A program made the position numbers and the translations under genes. Shown here one piece after another: positions 1 through 11,299 of a stretch of 64,000 nucleotides of DNA (position 1 is the first letter of the stretch; each line of letters begins with the position of its first letter). A model generated the notes under the pieces. That model did not search any database. It saw nothing but the letters and a program-made list of their open reading frames with translations, and had not been told where the DNA came from. The DNA is from Cristatella mucedo (lineage: Eukaryota > Bryozoa > Phylactolaemata > Cristatellidae), in contig WPIO01000151.1 in assembly GCA_009760855.2 (NCBI GenBank), positions 336,501 through 400,500 on the forward strand, written 5' to 3'.

Positions 1-1989
1 TACTAGTTAGTTCCAGTCTGGCTTTAGTGCTAATCACTCCACAGAATCAGCATCGCTTAGGGTATAAAAGACCTACTTAGGAAAGCAGACATGGGTAGAG
101 TATCTGTGTTTTTTTGCTCGATCTATCGTCAGGTTTTGGTACTATCGATCGCAAAGTTCTTCTAGAGTGCCTCTCATCTCGCCTGGGCATCACTGGCACT
201 GCTCTGCAATTGTTCAAGTCCAATCTCAGTGGGAGACTCCAGAGTCTTGACGTGAATGAGCGAAGATTATCTGAGGTACGTGTGATATATGGGGTACCTC
301 AGGGCTTCGTGGTAGGTCTGGTTCTTTTCACGGTTTATACTCTCCCTCTTGCTGATGTGATTTCCAAACGCAATCTAGTCTTTCACTGCTACGCGGATAA
401 CACTCAGTTGTGCCTTTGCTTTGATCTCTCCGAGCCCTCCGGCAGGTCTATTTCTTTCAATTTCCTTGCTGAGTTCATCGGTAACGTCCACACACGGACG
501 GCATCAAATATTCTTAAATTAAATTATGATGAAACTCACTTAATCTCTATGACCAACCCAAGTGCGATTGAGAAATTCGAAAGGCTAATGCTAAAAATTG
601 GCTCTGCCAGCATATCTCCTTTGAATCTGCACCAAATCTGGATGTCATGTACCAAAGAGACCTTTCTTTAGACGCCACATCAGCTAGACAATCAAGTCTT
701 CCTTCTTTCAGCTACCTACCATTGCTAAAATTTGCGTTTTTTTAGAGAGGGATACCAAATCTAAGCTGATCCGTGCATTTGTGCCATCACGTCTCGACTT
801 TTATAACTCACTGCTTGCTGGTCTACCAGTACGTGTAATCAGCTGCTTACAGCTGGTGCGAAACTCTGCACCTAGTGTTGTCTGTCGTGAGCGTCCCTGC
901 TGCCACATGACACCACTTCTCGCCTACCTGCACTGGCCACTAGTCAAGCAACTAATTGACTTTCAGGTTTCGTAGCTCATCTTTAAATTCCTTTATGCTT
1001 TCGCTCCAGCCTATCTATTGGATCTACTGCCTAACCAGGCCAAGCGTCGTACCGCCAGCTTTTTGGAAACCAACAGTGTACTAAAAGAGCAAAGTTCTTA
1101 CGCTGACCCACAAGGCCCGCCAAGGCTTTGCTGCTTTGTACCCTGCTGAACTGCTGCATCAGTTTCAGCCTCTTCGCACCCTCAGGTTCTGTGTGGACAA
1201 TAAATTAGCTGCTCCATTGCTCCGCCTAACGACTATTGGCGACAAATTTAGCTCCGTAGGTCTTAAACTGTGGAACTCACTTCCACAATTCCTAGGCAAC
1301 GAAAACTACTCTTCTGCTGACGCCTATGGTTCACGTATTTCCAATGGTCATGAGCTGCTAATTCCATGCTGTTCACTACCTCAACGGCTCTCCTGACTCA
1401 GCTATGCTTTCCACTATCTGCTTGTTGCGTGAGACGAAGCCTGTTGGTTACCAAATGCGTACAGGAGCTTAGGCTGTGTATGTCCTATACGAAAATCCCC
1501 TGCCTCACACCCACATGGTCTTTATGGCTTTGTGGAGTTACAGACAGAGATACAGTACATTACATTACCTATACCTCGTACAAATCTCAAGTCCTGCGGA
1601 AACCATGCATTTAGTTTGTATGCTCCCAAAGCCTGAAACTCATTCCCGACGTCCGTCACGACATCCTAAGACTTAACAACTTTAAAAAACGAACGTATCT
1701 ATGAAACCATTTAGCGAGTCCCTGTGATTCGTCCTTTATGTGCCTATGCGTGCTGACACTGTTGCACGACGATGATAACCACACTTGCATGCTGACCCAG
1801 TGCATGTCTACCTTATGTAATTTTTGTTGTGTATCAAGAATGACGAGCATATCAAGCATATCACATCAAACATGTCTCACCGCTTGATCGTGTTTTCTTT
1901 GCAGCTACTGCAAAACACATAGAATGAGATTGAATTATTTGAGGGTGCTTTATAAAATGTATAACAATTATAAGTAATGCCATTATTGT
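1..1989 (+). mobile_element. LINE family A copy (CR1/Jockey-like), 5' cut by window edge
   Basis: Reverse transcriptase of a non-LTR retrotransposon, decayed by stops and frameshifts. Reading from 114 shows LDLSSGFGTIDRKVLL, then GVPQGFVVGLVLF and a YADNTQL form of the catalytic YADD box. The C-terminal part around 781-975 carries the family signature RLQLVRNSA and LHWLPVKQ-like text (here LHWPLVKQ). The 3' part resumes after a nested family B fragment at 1081-1566 and ends near 1989 after a degraded GAGATTGA...GGGTGCTTT hairpin. The 5' part is outside the window. Confidence 0.85.
1081..1566 (+). mobile_element. LINE family B 3' fragment nested in family A
   Basis: The family A sequence stops at CAACAGTGTA (1080) and resumes with CTATACCTCGTACAAATC (1567). 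Between them lies the 3' end of family B: CYPAELLHQFQPLRTL and LWNSLPQFL coding remnants, then the tail GTGGAGTTACAGACAGAGATACAGTACATTACATTA. It is heavily 5' truncated, as is usual for target-primed insertions. Confidence 0.8.
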
Positions 1990-3597
1990 TTTGGCGGCCA
2001 GTAACTTGTGGCGATTCAGATGCTTATTTTATATCATGGTCAATAACAGAACAAAATTCTCATAATACTGAACGTTTGTCCCCCTAGTCCCCCTCCGATG
2101 CTGCTAAGATTGGGATTAAGCTTCCATAGGGAGATTTCAAATTCAGGAGCCCTGTTGGAGGCAGCTGTAACAAATAATGCATGTAAAAGATACTAGTAAA
2201 AATATAATGGACAAGTAAATGAAAGCGATTTTGAAAGATAGCTGGTTAAAGCATTTAAATAGATGCTGAAGTTCACAATAGAGTGAGATGTAAAAAACAC
2301 TTTGGGCTACAGAGACATTTAGTTTAATAAACAAAACAAAGTCCTCAAGTCTGGTGCTGTAATGCACAGCTACGACAACCAATACTAACGAGGCGCACTC
2401 TTCGAGTCATGGGTGGCCCATCATAGAGGGTCCAATAGTGGACTCAGGCAAGCCGAACAATAGCATAGCTTTACAGTGGGCTGCATTTTGACAGCTCAAA
2501 TAGAATTCTGAGCACTTAATAATACCTCCATGTTCTTACACAAAGAATTGTGTATCGGCTTATGAACTGCCGTCTTTACCCCGGAAACAGGTTACATAAC
2601 GACGCTAGGCCTTACTTCTAAGCGACCAATAACTTTAAAAAAATCAGCTGAAAAGACCTATTGCATTGGCTTCGCATGAGCACTGGTTTGGTAAAAATGG
2701 CAGAGCTCAGCAGCAATCATGAACCTCCATAGCTCAGACGCAAGGCCATTCAATACCGGTAATGGTGCTTACTCAGTGGAACTCAAACCGCAAATGTCTC
2801 AGCTGGTATTGACATCGTTTTCAACCAAATTTTGAGTAACATCGTCTATTATGTCCTCTTTGGCACTTTCTTTGTCCAACTGCCTTTTTTGAATACAGTT
2901 TGAATTAGCACCTAACATGTTTCAGCCGCTCAAGGCCTCTAACTTACATTTACAGCCATTCAAGGTCAAGGACGGACCACCACAATTGTAGCTTGGTAGC
3001 TTACTCCCGATTACGAACACGCAAACTCATTAACAAAGTGCTCCAAAAAATTAATAGCTAGCAACTGATTGGAAACCTAAAGCCGACGCCACACGCTGAG
3101 CCCCAATCGGAAAGTATTATTTACAGGTCAATAGATAGAACACTGTACTGGCGGTCTAGGAATTTTCGAGATTGCTTTCAGATTGGTGCCAAAATATTCT
3201 AACAGGGGCGCTCAGTCGAAAGGCAGATGAGCTCTAGTCACTTTTTGAAATAAATGCATGAAAGTTGGCTGATGAATACTCTGCTTTTCACTTATTGGGT
3301 ATTTTAATCGTCGCTTGCTTTTAAGTAAACTGTTTCGGATCATGCAGATCTGGAAAGGCCTTCGAAGTTGCTTATGAGAAGTAAGTTGATAATATTCTCT
3401 GCACGGTTAACTAGGCAACTTCAGTAGAGCCGCACACAAGTTAACAGCTATTTAGCATACCCCTATTCACAATAAGTGTCTGTCTGCTGCCAAATATGCA
3501 GCAGCACTTGTTAGTGTCAAACTTGAGCAGGTGATAAGACGAGCAACACACAAATCAGAGTTCGTCACTGTTCATTTTATTCTCTGTCTCTTTGCAG
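1990..3597. other. Upstream intron sequence, nothing recognised
   Basis: AT-rich intronic sequence with no convincing exon, repeat end or RNA gene. I looked here for the domain I P-loop exon and did not find it, so it should lie left of the window. Confidence 0.5.
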
Positions 3598-3732
3598 CTA
3601 GTTCGTGTGAAAGGACCATATGTCGTCTTCTACTTGCTGCTTCTGATATTTTTTGGTGCTTTCTACGTCATAAACCTCATTCTAGCTGTCGTACGAAATG
3701 CGTACGGAACAGAGGCTAGCGAGGAGGCTCGG
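3598..3732 (+). CDS. Nav exon: domain I S6
   Basis: 45 codons, phase 0 to 0. The acceptor is TCTCTTTGCAG, with a good pyrimidine tract, and the donor is CGG|GTAGGT. It encodes the end of the domain I pore: a short extracellular stretch (LVRVKGPY), then S6 with LLLLIFFGAFYVINLILAVV. The S6 asparagine and the Gly in FFGAFY match the Nav consensus FLGSFYLINLILAVVAMAY. The residues after AVV are RNAYG instead of the usual AMAYE. The exon finishes with TEASEEAR, the start of the cytoplasmic I-II linker. A second donor four bases downstream is possible but would break phase with the next exon. Confidence 0.93.
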
Positions 3733-5565
3733 GTAGGTACAATGGCAGGAGCAGCAGCACTGGCCATCTGCACTTTTGATTTTCGCGTGCCTTAGGGTTA
3801 CTCAATAAACATTGCCTCCATTAGATAGGCCGGCTGGTAGCCTTGATACTAAAAGGTATGCTCGTGATCATCCCCTCAAGCTTGTTATGCAACCTCACGA
3901 TGCAGACCGGCTGCCGATTTCTTTCTTCAAAACTTAACCGAGACCGTAATGCTGCCACGTTACTAACCGCAGCTGCAAGCGGCACATTTTCTGTAGAGTA
4001 ATAGTGTCAAAAACCAAATAATTACTAGAAACGGTAGTGTAAGCATGCTGACGACGAGCGAACAGTTACAAGCTTCATCTGACGTGGGAAAGAGGCAAAC
4101 TGAAGCAATGATTGCCTATATGTCAGTACCCTTCCCTAGTGACTAGCCGAATTGATGCTGATTATACCAAGCCGTAGACAATCATGGCTCAGTCTCTCGG
4201 TTGAATTCCTTCGCCTTGCTATTCCCACCCTTGCAATCGCCATTCCCCCACGCTACTGTCTTCCCCCAACTCAACTCACCGACATATTTTAAGTTGTACC
4301 TTCTTTGTCTGCAATCTAGCACATCTGTGAACTCTTTGAAGTTCTCAAGCTGCCACCTCATACCAGCAGCTTTCTATGACGTTTTTCAACATGCTATTCC
4401 TTTGAAGATGCATTGCAAAGAATAATGCAATGCTTCGCCGTGCTGACGTGATTTACAAAACTGGGAGAGGCAGGTGAATCCATCTAATAAAGCGTCAGAA
4501 ACGGATGTACATACAGATTGGCGAACTGGTCACCAAAGCAAGCTACAAGCTGTTACCAGTATAAAAGAACGTGAGAACTTATGTGCCGAGCCTTTCTTGT
4601 GGTTTCAGTATTCTCCCGCTAGAATAGAAAGTCTCTCGTCCGTTTTCTCCCTTGCACATATATTTTATTAAGATTTCAGATTCTCTAAACTGGTCCATCA
4701 AAACTGACCTAAGCTCGACAAAGACTGTTAGCTTGTGCTTTAAGATCCGATCAATGTTCAATATTCATGACATTTGTAATGAGCTGACCCATAACAATAA
4801 TATCTGTGAAATAAAACTGATGAAGCTTCCCGCCATGGATTTTTTAATTACGAATATTTAACATAACACGTTTCCTCAATAAACATTTCCTAAGGTGCAC
4901 ATAAGGTGCAATATTGAATCGTAAGGCATTTTCTGAGATATTATGCTTACTATTTAATAGGTTTAAAATAATAATTTGAAGAGTTCTGGAAAGAACCACC
5001 ATGCAGCCATATGTTTACTAGTTCATTGGATACACCTCGTATGTATATTATCAAGTGCATTATTATTATCTGAGTAGAATAAGTCAAGTTCCGCCTTCCA
5101 CGATCCTTGGCTTCCGGCTCTGCTCAGCCAGCGGTGACATCCTCATAAGCTGTGGAAAATTGTTCAATCATAGCACTATAACGATTCAGCCATGTAGAGT
5201 AACTTGAAGTACATATTACTTTGAAAATCCATAATATTTTTCACTTAGACATATGCGGGAAACTAGCAAAATTCTACTAAGCCCATCGAATCTCCACTCG
5301 ATATTTTCCTCGGGTACCTTGCAAAGCACTCTCCACAGCAGAACAATTCTATATTGATCTATGCGTCATAATGAAAGAGCGTTTTCCCTTGAAAACCTTG
5401 CAAGATGTCACTGCAAAGGTGACTTAGGGTTTCAAGAACGGCAAGCATCGTCTTTGTGTGCGATTTTAGGTACGGCGACTCAGCGTATCCGAAAAGAAGC
5501 TACGGAAAAAATTGCTTGGGAATTTTGTGTCCAGCGGCTGATGCTCAGGCTTTGCTTCGTTTTAG
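3733..5565. other. Intron 1, no element recognised
   Basis: AT-rich intron of about 1.8 kb. Short open frames here have no family signature. I see no repeat end or RNA gene. Confidence 0.5.
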
Positions 5566-5586
5566 ATCGTTGCTGAGGAAGAAGCG
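5566..5586 (+). CDS. Nav microexon, I-II linker (21 nt)
   Basis: Seven codons, IVAEEEA, phase 0 to 0. An in-frame TAG forms the last three bases of the preceding acceptor (GCTTCGTTTTAG), so the exon cannot begin earlier in this frame. The donor GCG|GTAAGT is near-perfect. The acidic/alanine text extends the EASEEAR end of the S6 exon and matches the Glu-rich segment that follows domain I S6 in many Nav channels. Its last nine bases are repeated as the first nine bases of the next exon. Support is sequence only; a transcript would settle whether it is always included. Confidence 0.75.
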
Positions 5587-6377
<791 letters not shown>

Positions 6378-6638
6378 GAAGAAGCGGCTCGCGCTAAGAG
6401 AAACGAGAACACGGCACTACTATTCGATCCGACAAAGCTGAAAGAGCGACTGTCGTCACAGCAGCATTCGGCCGCCGATGCTGCAAGCATTGTCAACGCT
6501 CCGACCGCTGAAAGTAGTAGTACAGTCAAGCCGTCGACGGCGACGGTTGCAACGCCTCCTCAGATTGTCATCAACGATGGCTGCTCGCTGCTACAACCTG
6601 AGGATGGGGGACAGAGGAGTGCAGAATTCGACGAGCAG
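6378..6638 (+). CDS. Nav exon: I-II linker, part 1
   Basis: 87 codons, phase 0 to 0, starting directly after TGCATAG. It begins EEAARAKRNEN, the Glu/Ala/Lys-rich segment expected just after domain I S6, then a hydrophilic Ser/Thr/Ala-rich stretch with FDPTKLKERL and VATPPQIVIN. No membrane segment, so cytoplasmic linker. The donor CAG|GTACTC is chosen because the next exon also starts in phase 0. The frame stays open past this donor to a stop near 6800, and a second phase-0 donor (GCG|GTACTT, exon end 6774) could give a longer exon. Ser/Thr richness suggests phosphorylation, an inference only. Confidence 0.82.
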
Positions 6639-7324
6639 GTACTCGTGGGAGTTCGGGACAGATGTGGCATTGAACCAAGGGGTTCGCTTACTCTCTGCCC
6701 AATGAGCTTGTATGCCGATGTCTATCCTAATGCAGCATATCCTCAATTCCTGCTGCACACCTGGGCGACTTTTGCGGTACTTGCTGCTCTACACCACTAA
6801 ATCTGTAGATTCCCCTTCAGCGGCTAGCTGGTTGTTCGATTCAGCAGTTCACTTACAAGCAGCAGCATATAGGGAAGCACAGAGCTTCACATTGCCACTG
6901 ATGAAGTTATGCTAATGTTATAAACACGACGTAGTGGCTCTAAAAATTGACGTATCTACCAAAATCACTAGATCACAATGGTTCCATGCCATGCAGCTTT
7001 TGACAAACTAATGAGACCGCAACACTCAGATAGCACGTCGTAGTAGCAGCCATCGATTCACTCCAGTACACCTTCTATAGTAGAGTGCGAAAATAATCTA
7101 CAACACCACGCATTACGAACAAGTATATGCTCTTAGCACTTATACAGGAGCCACGTCTGTACAGTTAAGAGACTAGATCGCAGGCAGATTATTGAAAAGC
7201 TTGGTTTTTACTGCCACATCAATGCACGAGTATCGAAAAAACAATATTTCAACTAGCCTTAATTAACTTAAATGTGAGCCCTTATCATTATAATTTGATA
7301 ACTAATAATACTGAAAGAGTAATG
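6639..7324. other. Intron 3, first part, nothing recognised
   Basis: The first roughly 150 bases could be exon if the alternative donor is used. The rest is AT-rich with no recognisable element. Confidence 0.45.
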
Positions 7325-7885
7325 CAGGTCAGATTACACTTTCAGCAATGTGACACTACAAAAACTCAGGCTTGCTCACGAGGATATTTCATTTAAATTG
7401 GTCCACTCATTGCGGTATCCAGTCAGGACTTATGTAACTCACTGCTCTCATGTCTTCCAACCTGTGCTATAAAGTGCTTACCGTTGCCACAAAAGCTCTG
7501 CAGCCACGTTATCTGTTGCGTAAGTCGCTGCTGCCCTGGTACACCACTTCTTGATGAGCTACACTGGATTCTTATCAAGCTGCTTATCGACATCGCAGTT
7601 ACGCAGTTACATACGCAGTTACGTTATTAAATTGTTGGTTCTTTATTGTTAATTGTTGGTTCTTTAATTCTTTATTCTCTAGCTTCAGCCTACCTACGAG
7701 AGCTACTCCCCAACCCTAGCATCGCATCACGCACTGTTCAGACTCAAATCCTATGGCGACGTGCCAAATCTATCCTAAGTCTTTTCCAGCCCTTGATTGT
7801 AGTTCGTATGCACTCAAAGCATGGAACTTACTCCCGACTACCTTCACTGCATTATCTGGTTGACGACATTAAAAAAGGCTAAAAC
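7325..7885 (+). mobile_element. LINE family A fragment (decayed)
   Basis: Matches the RT C-terminal region of family A at low identity: remnants of ACLDKDT, CNSLL and AYLRELLPNP. It ends near TTAAAAAAGGCTAAAAC, the position where other copies read TTTAAAAAGAACTTAAAAAC. First of three partial copies in the same orientation. Confidence 0.6.
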
Positions 7886-7904
7886 GTACCCCTCCGTGGT
7901 TACA

Positions 7905-8425
7905 AAGAGCTACATGTGCACCTGCCACAACTTATAAATGCCTTGCTGGCCTACCAATATGTGCAGTCCTGCGATTACAGCTGGTGCAAACCTCAGCAAC
8001 TAGGCTTGTCATTGGTGCGCGTCACAGTTGCCAAATCATACAACTTCTCGCCGACCTGCACTGGCTACCAGTCAAGCAACGGATCGACTTCAAGGTCTTG
8101 TCGCTCACTTTTAGGTCACATCATTCTTTAGCTCAAGCTTATCTCTCAGATCTACTCCCCCGCCTGGCCAAGCATTGTACCACTAGCTTTTCGAAATCCA
8201 ACAGTTTACCAGTACCTCGTATAAACCTCAAATTCTGTGGAGACCCTGCATTTAGTTCGTATGCTCCCAAAGCCTGGAACTCACTCCTGACTTGTGTCAG
8301 AACATCATCTGACTTGACCACATTTAAAAAGAACTTAAAAACACCTATTTAGGACAGCATTTAATGGGTCCCTGTGATTCGTCCTTCATGTGCTTATGCG
8401 TGCTGACACTGTGCATGCTGCCACG
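7905..8425 (+). mobile_element. LINE family A fragment
   Basis: RT C-terminal region, better preserved: [19 protein letters not shown], then the terminal FSSYAPKAWNSLLT and TTFKKNLKT. Stops in the 3' UTR at GTGCATGCTGCCACG, before the hairpin and tail. Confidence 0.85.
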
Positions 8426-8454
8426 TTTTATTGAAATACTGACAATCGCAGCTA

Positions 8455-9450
8455 GGATTGATTAAGATAGAAATAACTTATTAGTTATGGGTAAACTAAA
8501 TTTGGTTCGGAAATGGGAAAGGCACTAAAAATCTAAGAATCTAACACTAAAATCTAAACACTAAAAATTGGCTCAGGCAGCCTATCTTTTGTTAAATGTC
8601 TGCGAAATCTAGGTGTCATTTTCCAAAGTGAAATTTTATTAGACGACCACATCAGCTCGGCAATTAAGGCGGCCTTCTTTAAGCTACATAACATTGCTGC
8701 AACTTGGGCTTGTTTAGATAGCAATATGACAGCTTAGTTGGATCGTGCATTTGTGACATCCCGTCTTGACTTCTGTAACTCACTGCATGCTGGACTACAG
8801 GCACGTGCTATCAGGCGATTACAGCTGGTGCGAAACTCTGCAGCCAGGCTTGGCTTTCGTGAGCGCCAAAGTTGTCACATCCCACCACTTCTCGCCTACC
8901 TACACTGGCTACCAGTCAAGCAACGGTTCGACTTCAAGGTTTCCTCGCTCACTTTCAGATACCTTCATTCTCCGACTTCAGCCTACCTATCACAACTACT
9001 GCCCCACCAGGCTAAGCATGGTACCACCCACTTTTCAGAAACTAACTATTTCATTATACCTCGTACAATCTTCAAATCCTTTGGAGACTGTGCATTTAGT
9101 TCGTATACTTCGAAAGCCTGGAACTCACTCCCGATTTGCGTCACGACGTCTGCTGACTTGATCGGATTCAAAAGGAAATTAAAAACACATCTAATTATGG
9201 CAGCATTTAGAATGTCCCTGTGAGTCGTCCTTTATTTGCTTATGTGTGCTAACACTGTTGCATGATGCCACTAACCACACTTGCATGCTAAACCTGTGTA
9301 TTTCACCCCTAAACATGCTATTCATGTTGTTTCTTTCAAGCTTGATACCTCTTACTCTTTGATCGTGTCTCCTCTGTAAAGCGCCAAGAAAGAGATTGAG
9401 TTATCTCAGAGTGCTTTATCAAGTGTATTTTAGTTATTTTTATTATTAAT
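8455..9450 (+). mobile_element. LINE family A fragment with 3' end
   Basis: Starts in the RT region (LLVMGK-like), continues through [28 protein letters not shown] and AFSSYTSKAWNSLP, and ends with the decayed hairpin AGCGCCAAGAAAGAGATTGAG and a TTATT-rich tail. Third of three same-strand partial copies at 7325-9450. Confidence 0.85.
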
Positions 9451-9881
9451 TACCAGCATTAAGTATCCACACAGACGTAATACAGCCAGTGTATATACTA
9501 ATTAAAGATAAATCTTCCGTCTGCTTGCAGTGCCTCAAATTTTTTAATGGCACCGACATCTTTTAGAGACTAATATGTCCTAAGTTGATTAAAAATCTTC
9601 GTCGTAGCAATGCATGAACTAACAGTTAACACTAGAGGGACGCCGGATGTGGTAATTGCAGAATTTTTTATTGCGCATCTATCTCTTATTTGACTAGAGA
9701 ATACTCAGATGGATTTTATGCTTCTTTCAAAAATTTGGAGAAGTTAACAACAATGGGAAAGCACACTGTGATTAGGTCTGCAGATTGGCTATCAGTTATC
9801 GAGGACGAACATTCTTAAGCACCCCTTAAATAGCCGGATACAATTTCGCTCTACTTACCCTCTTATTGCTCTACTTTATAG
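9451..9881. other. Intron 3, last part, nothing recognised
   Basis: AT-rich sequence leading to a pyrimidine-rich acceptor (CTTATTGCTCTACTTTATAG). Confidence 0.5.
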
Positions 9882-10098
9882 CTCAAATTGGAGGCAGTTT
9901 CAAGTCGAAGCATGTACCATTTGAACGTTGACGGCGATCGCGACAAAGAAAGTGCAAGTCCCACTCCAAGCCACTTAAGCGGGACAGAAGACGTGGACGT
10001 CGAGATGATAGCCGAAGACATATCTTCTCTCGATAACCGGCATAAACGCTACTTGCTGCAAAAATTTGCCACGCTGTGGCTAAACAAGATCAAGTCTG
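9882..10098 (+). CDS. Nav exon: I-II linker, part 2
   Basis: 72 codons plus one base, phase 0 to 1. Acceptor TACTTTATAG, donor TCTG|GTAACT. Begins LKLEAVSSRSMYHLNV, continues with a Ser/Pro and acidic region (SASPTPSHLSG, then EDVDVEM) and ends with a basic/aromatic stretch, KRYLLQKFATLWLNKIKS. It fills the cytoplasmic linker before domain II. The SASPTPS stretch holds SP/TP sites that proline-directed kinases could use, an inference. Start and end are supported by phase agreement with both neighbours. Confidence 0.85.
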
Positions 10099-11299
10099 GT
10101 AACTGGCAGCTTCGTCGAAAGAAACTATTTATTGCTGAGCATTGTACTTTGGTGGGATTTGTTGGTTGAGCTTAGAGTCAGCAGGCTGTCCGTATGTTGC
10201 AAGCTAGGTTTTCTCAGAGACACCGGGCGAGTGACATCTCCAAGCGTGCAAGGTCTCGCTTATAATACTTGTCGCCCTAGCACCGGGATGCAAGGCAAGC
10301 GAATTGCAGAAGCAGCTACTAGCACACCCGATTTGCACGATAGCAGCATACAAGATCAGATGTGCTGTCAATACCTAAAAAAAGATCCACTCTCCTACTT
10401 GAAAAATCCGGCTTGATTTTAACTACAGCCACTAGTTGTTAGTAAGTCAAAGTAAGTAGTGATAATTTAATTATATATAAGTGAGAACCGCACTCGATTT
10501 GGGCCGGGCAACAACTGAATTGATTACCAAATGTGTCGAAACCTTATTGTATAAATCGAACCTACAGACTTTATTTAATCCTTGTGGTAGCTGTAACCAC
10601 GTCTGGTAAGAAGACGTCTGCTGTAATAAGCTGCTGTTAATTCGATGCAAAATTTACATTCTTGAGATTATTTTTCGTGAGGAAGCTTACATTTTACCAT
10701 TGAAAAAATTGTGAATGATGAAAATGGTGTGCTCCATGACAGCCTGCACTGACGGTTCTGAGTTTGCGTCAATATGGAAAAGCAAAATCCCAAACAGACT
10801 TTTAAGCCACTCAAGATCAGTAATTATGAAACTTGTATCATGGTACGAATAATACCGATAAGCATGCGAATATTTATTTTTATTTTACTCCTGAATTATA
10901 TGTGTGGTGTTTGCAGCCCTGGCTTGCAGACCTGCAGAGTTGAAGTACTCGCCTTTGGCGACCAAGGCATTGGGCTCGAGGCTGCCGGAATATTTTAAGT
11001 TCCTTAATAGATATTGAGTTCTTTTAGGGTGCAATGCTAAAAAATATGTATTTACTGCAGTAGATATGCGGGATATTAAACCCGCAACAGCGGTGCTTTT
11101 TTCCGACCAATAAAGCAGCTGCCTACTTGATCTACATTGCAGTTCACAACTTGACATAGGGCTAGTGACCAACTCAACTTTTGGAAGCCTCAACCTAGAT
11201 TCCGTAGCCTCCAAAAGTCTGCTAGTGATCTGACTGGTGCAAGGCCAACGTGCCACTTACCAAGCAGGCTACTTAATCAGCCTCCCGATAGAAGTTAAC
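10099..11299. other. Intron 4, first part
   Basis: No element recognised. A 95-codon open frame from 10132 has an exon-like middle (10220-10400), but its splice phases do not fit the neighbouring exons. Confidence 0.45.

Noticed and set aside
10132-10416. Open frame with exon-like middle in intron 4, sharing a YNTCR motif with 11640-11665
   Set aside because: The phases do not fit between the exons at 10098 and 14753, no good donor is present, and the second motif lies inside a family B endonuclease remnant.
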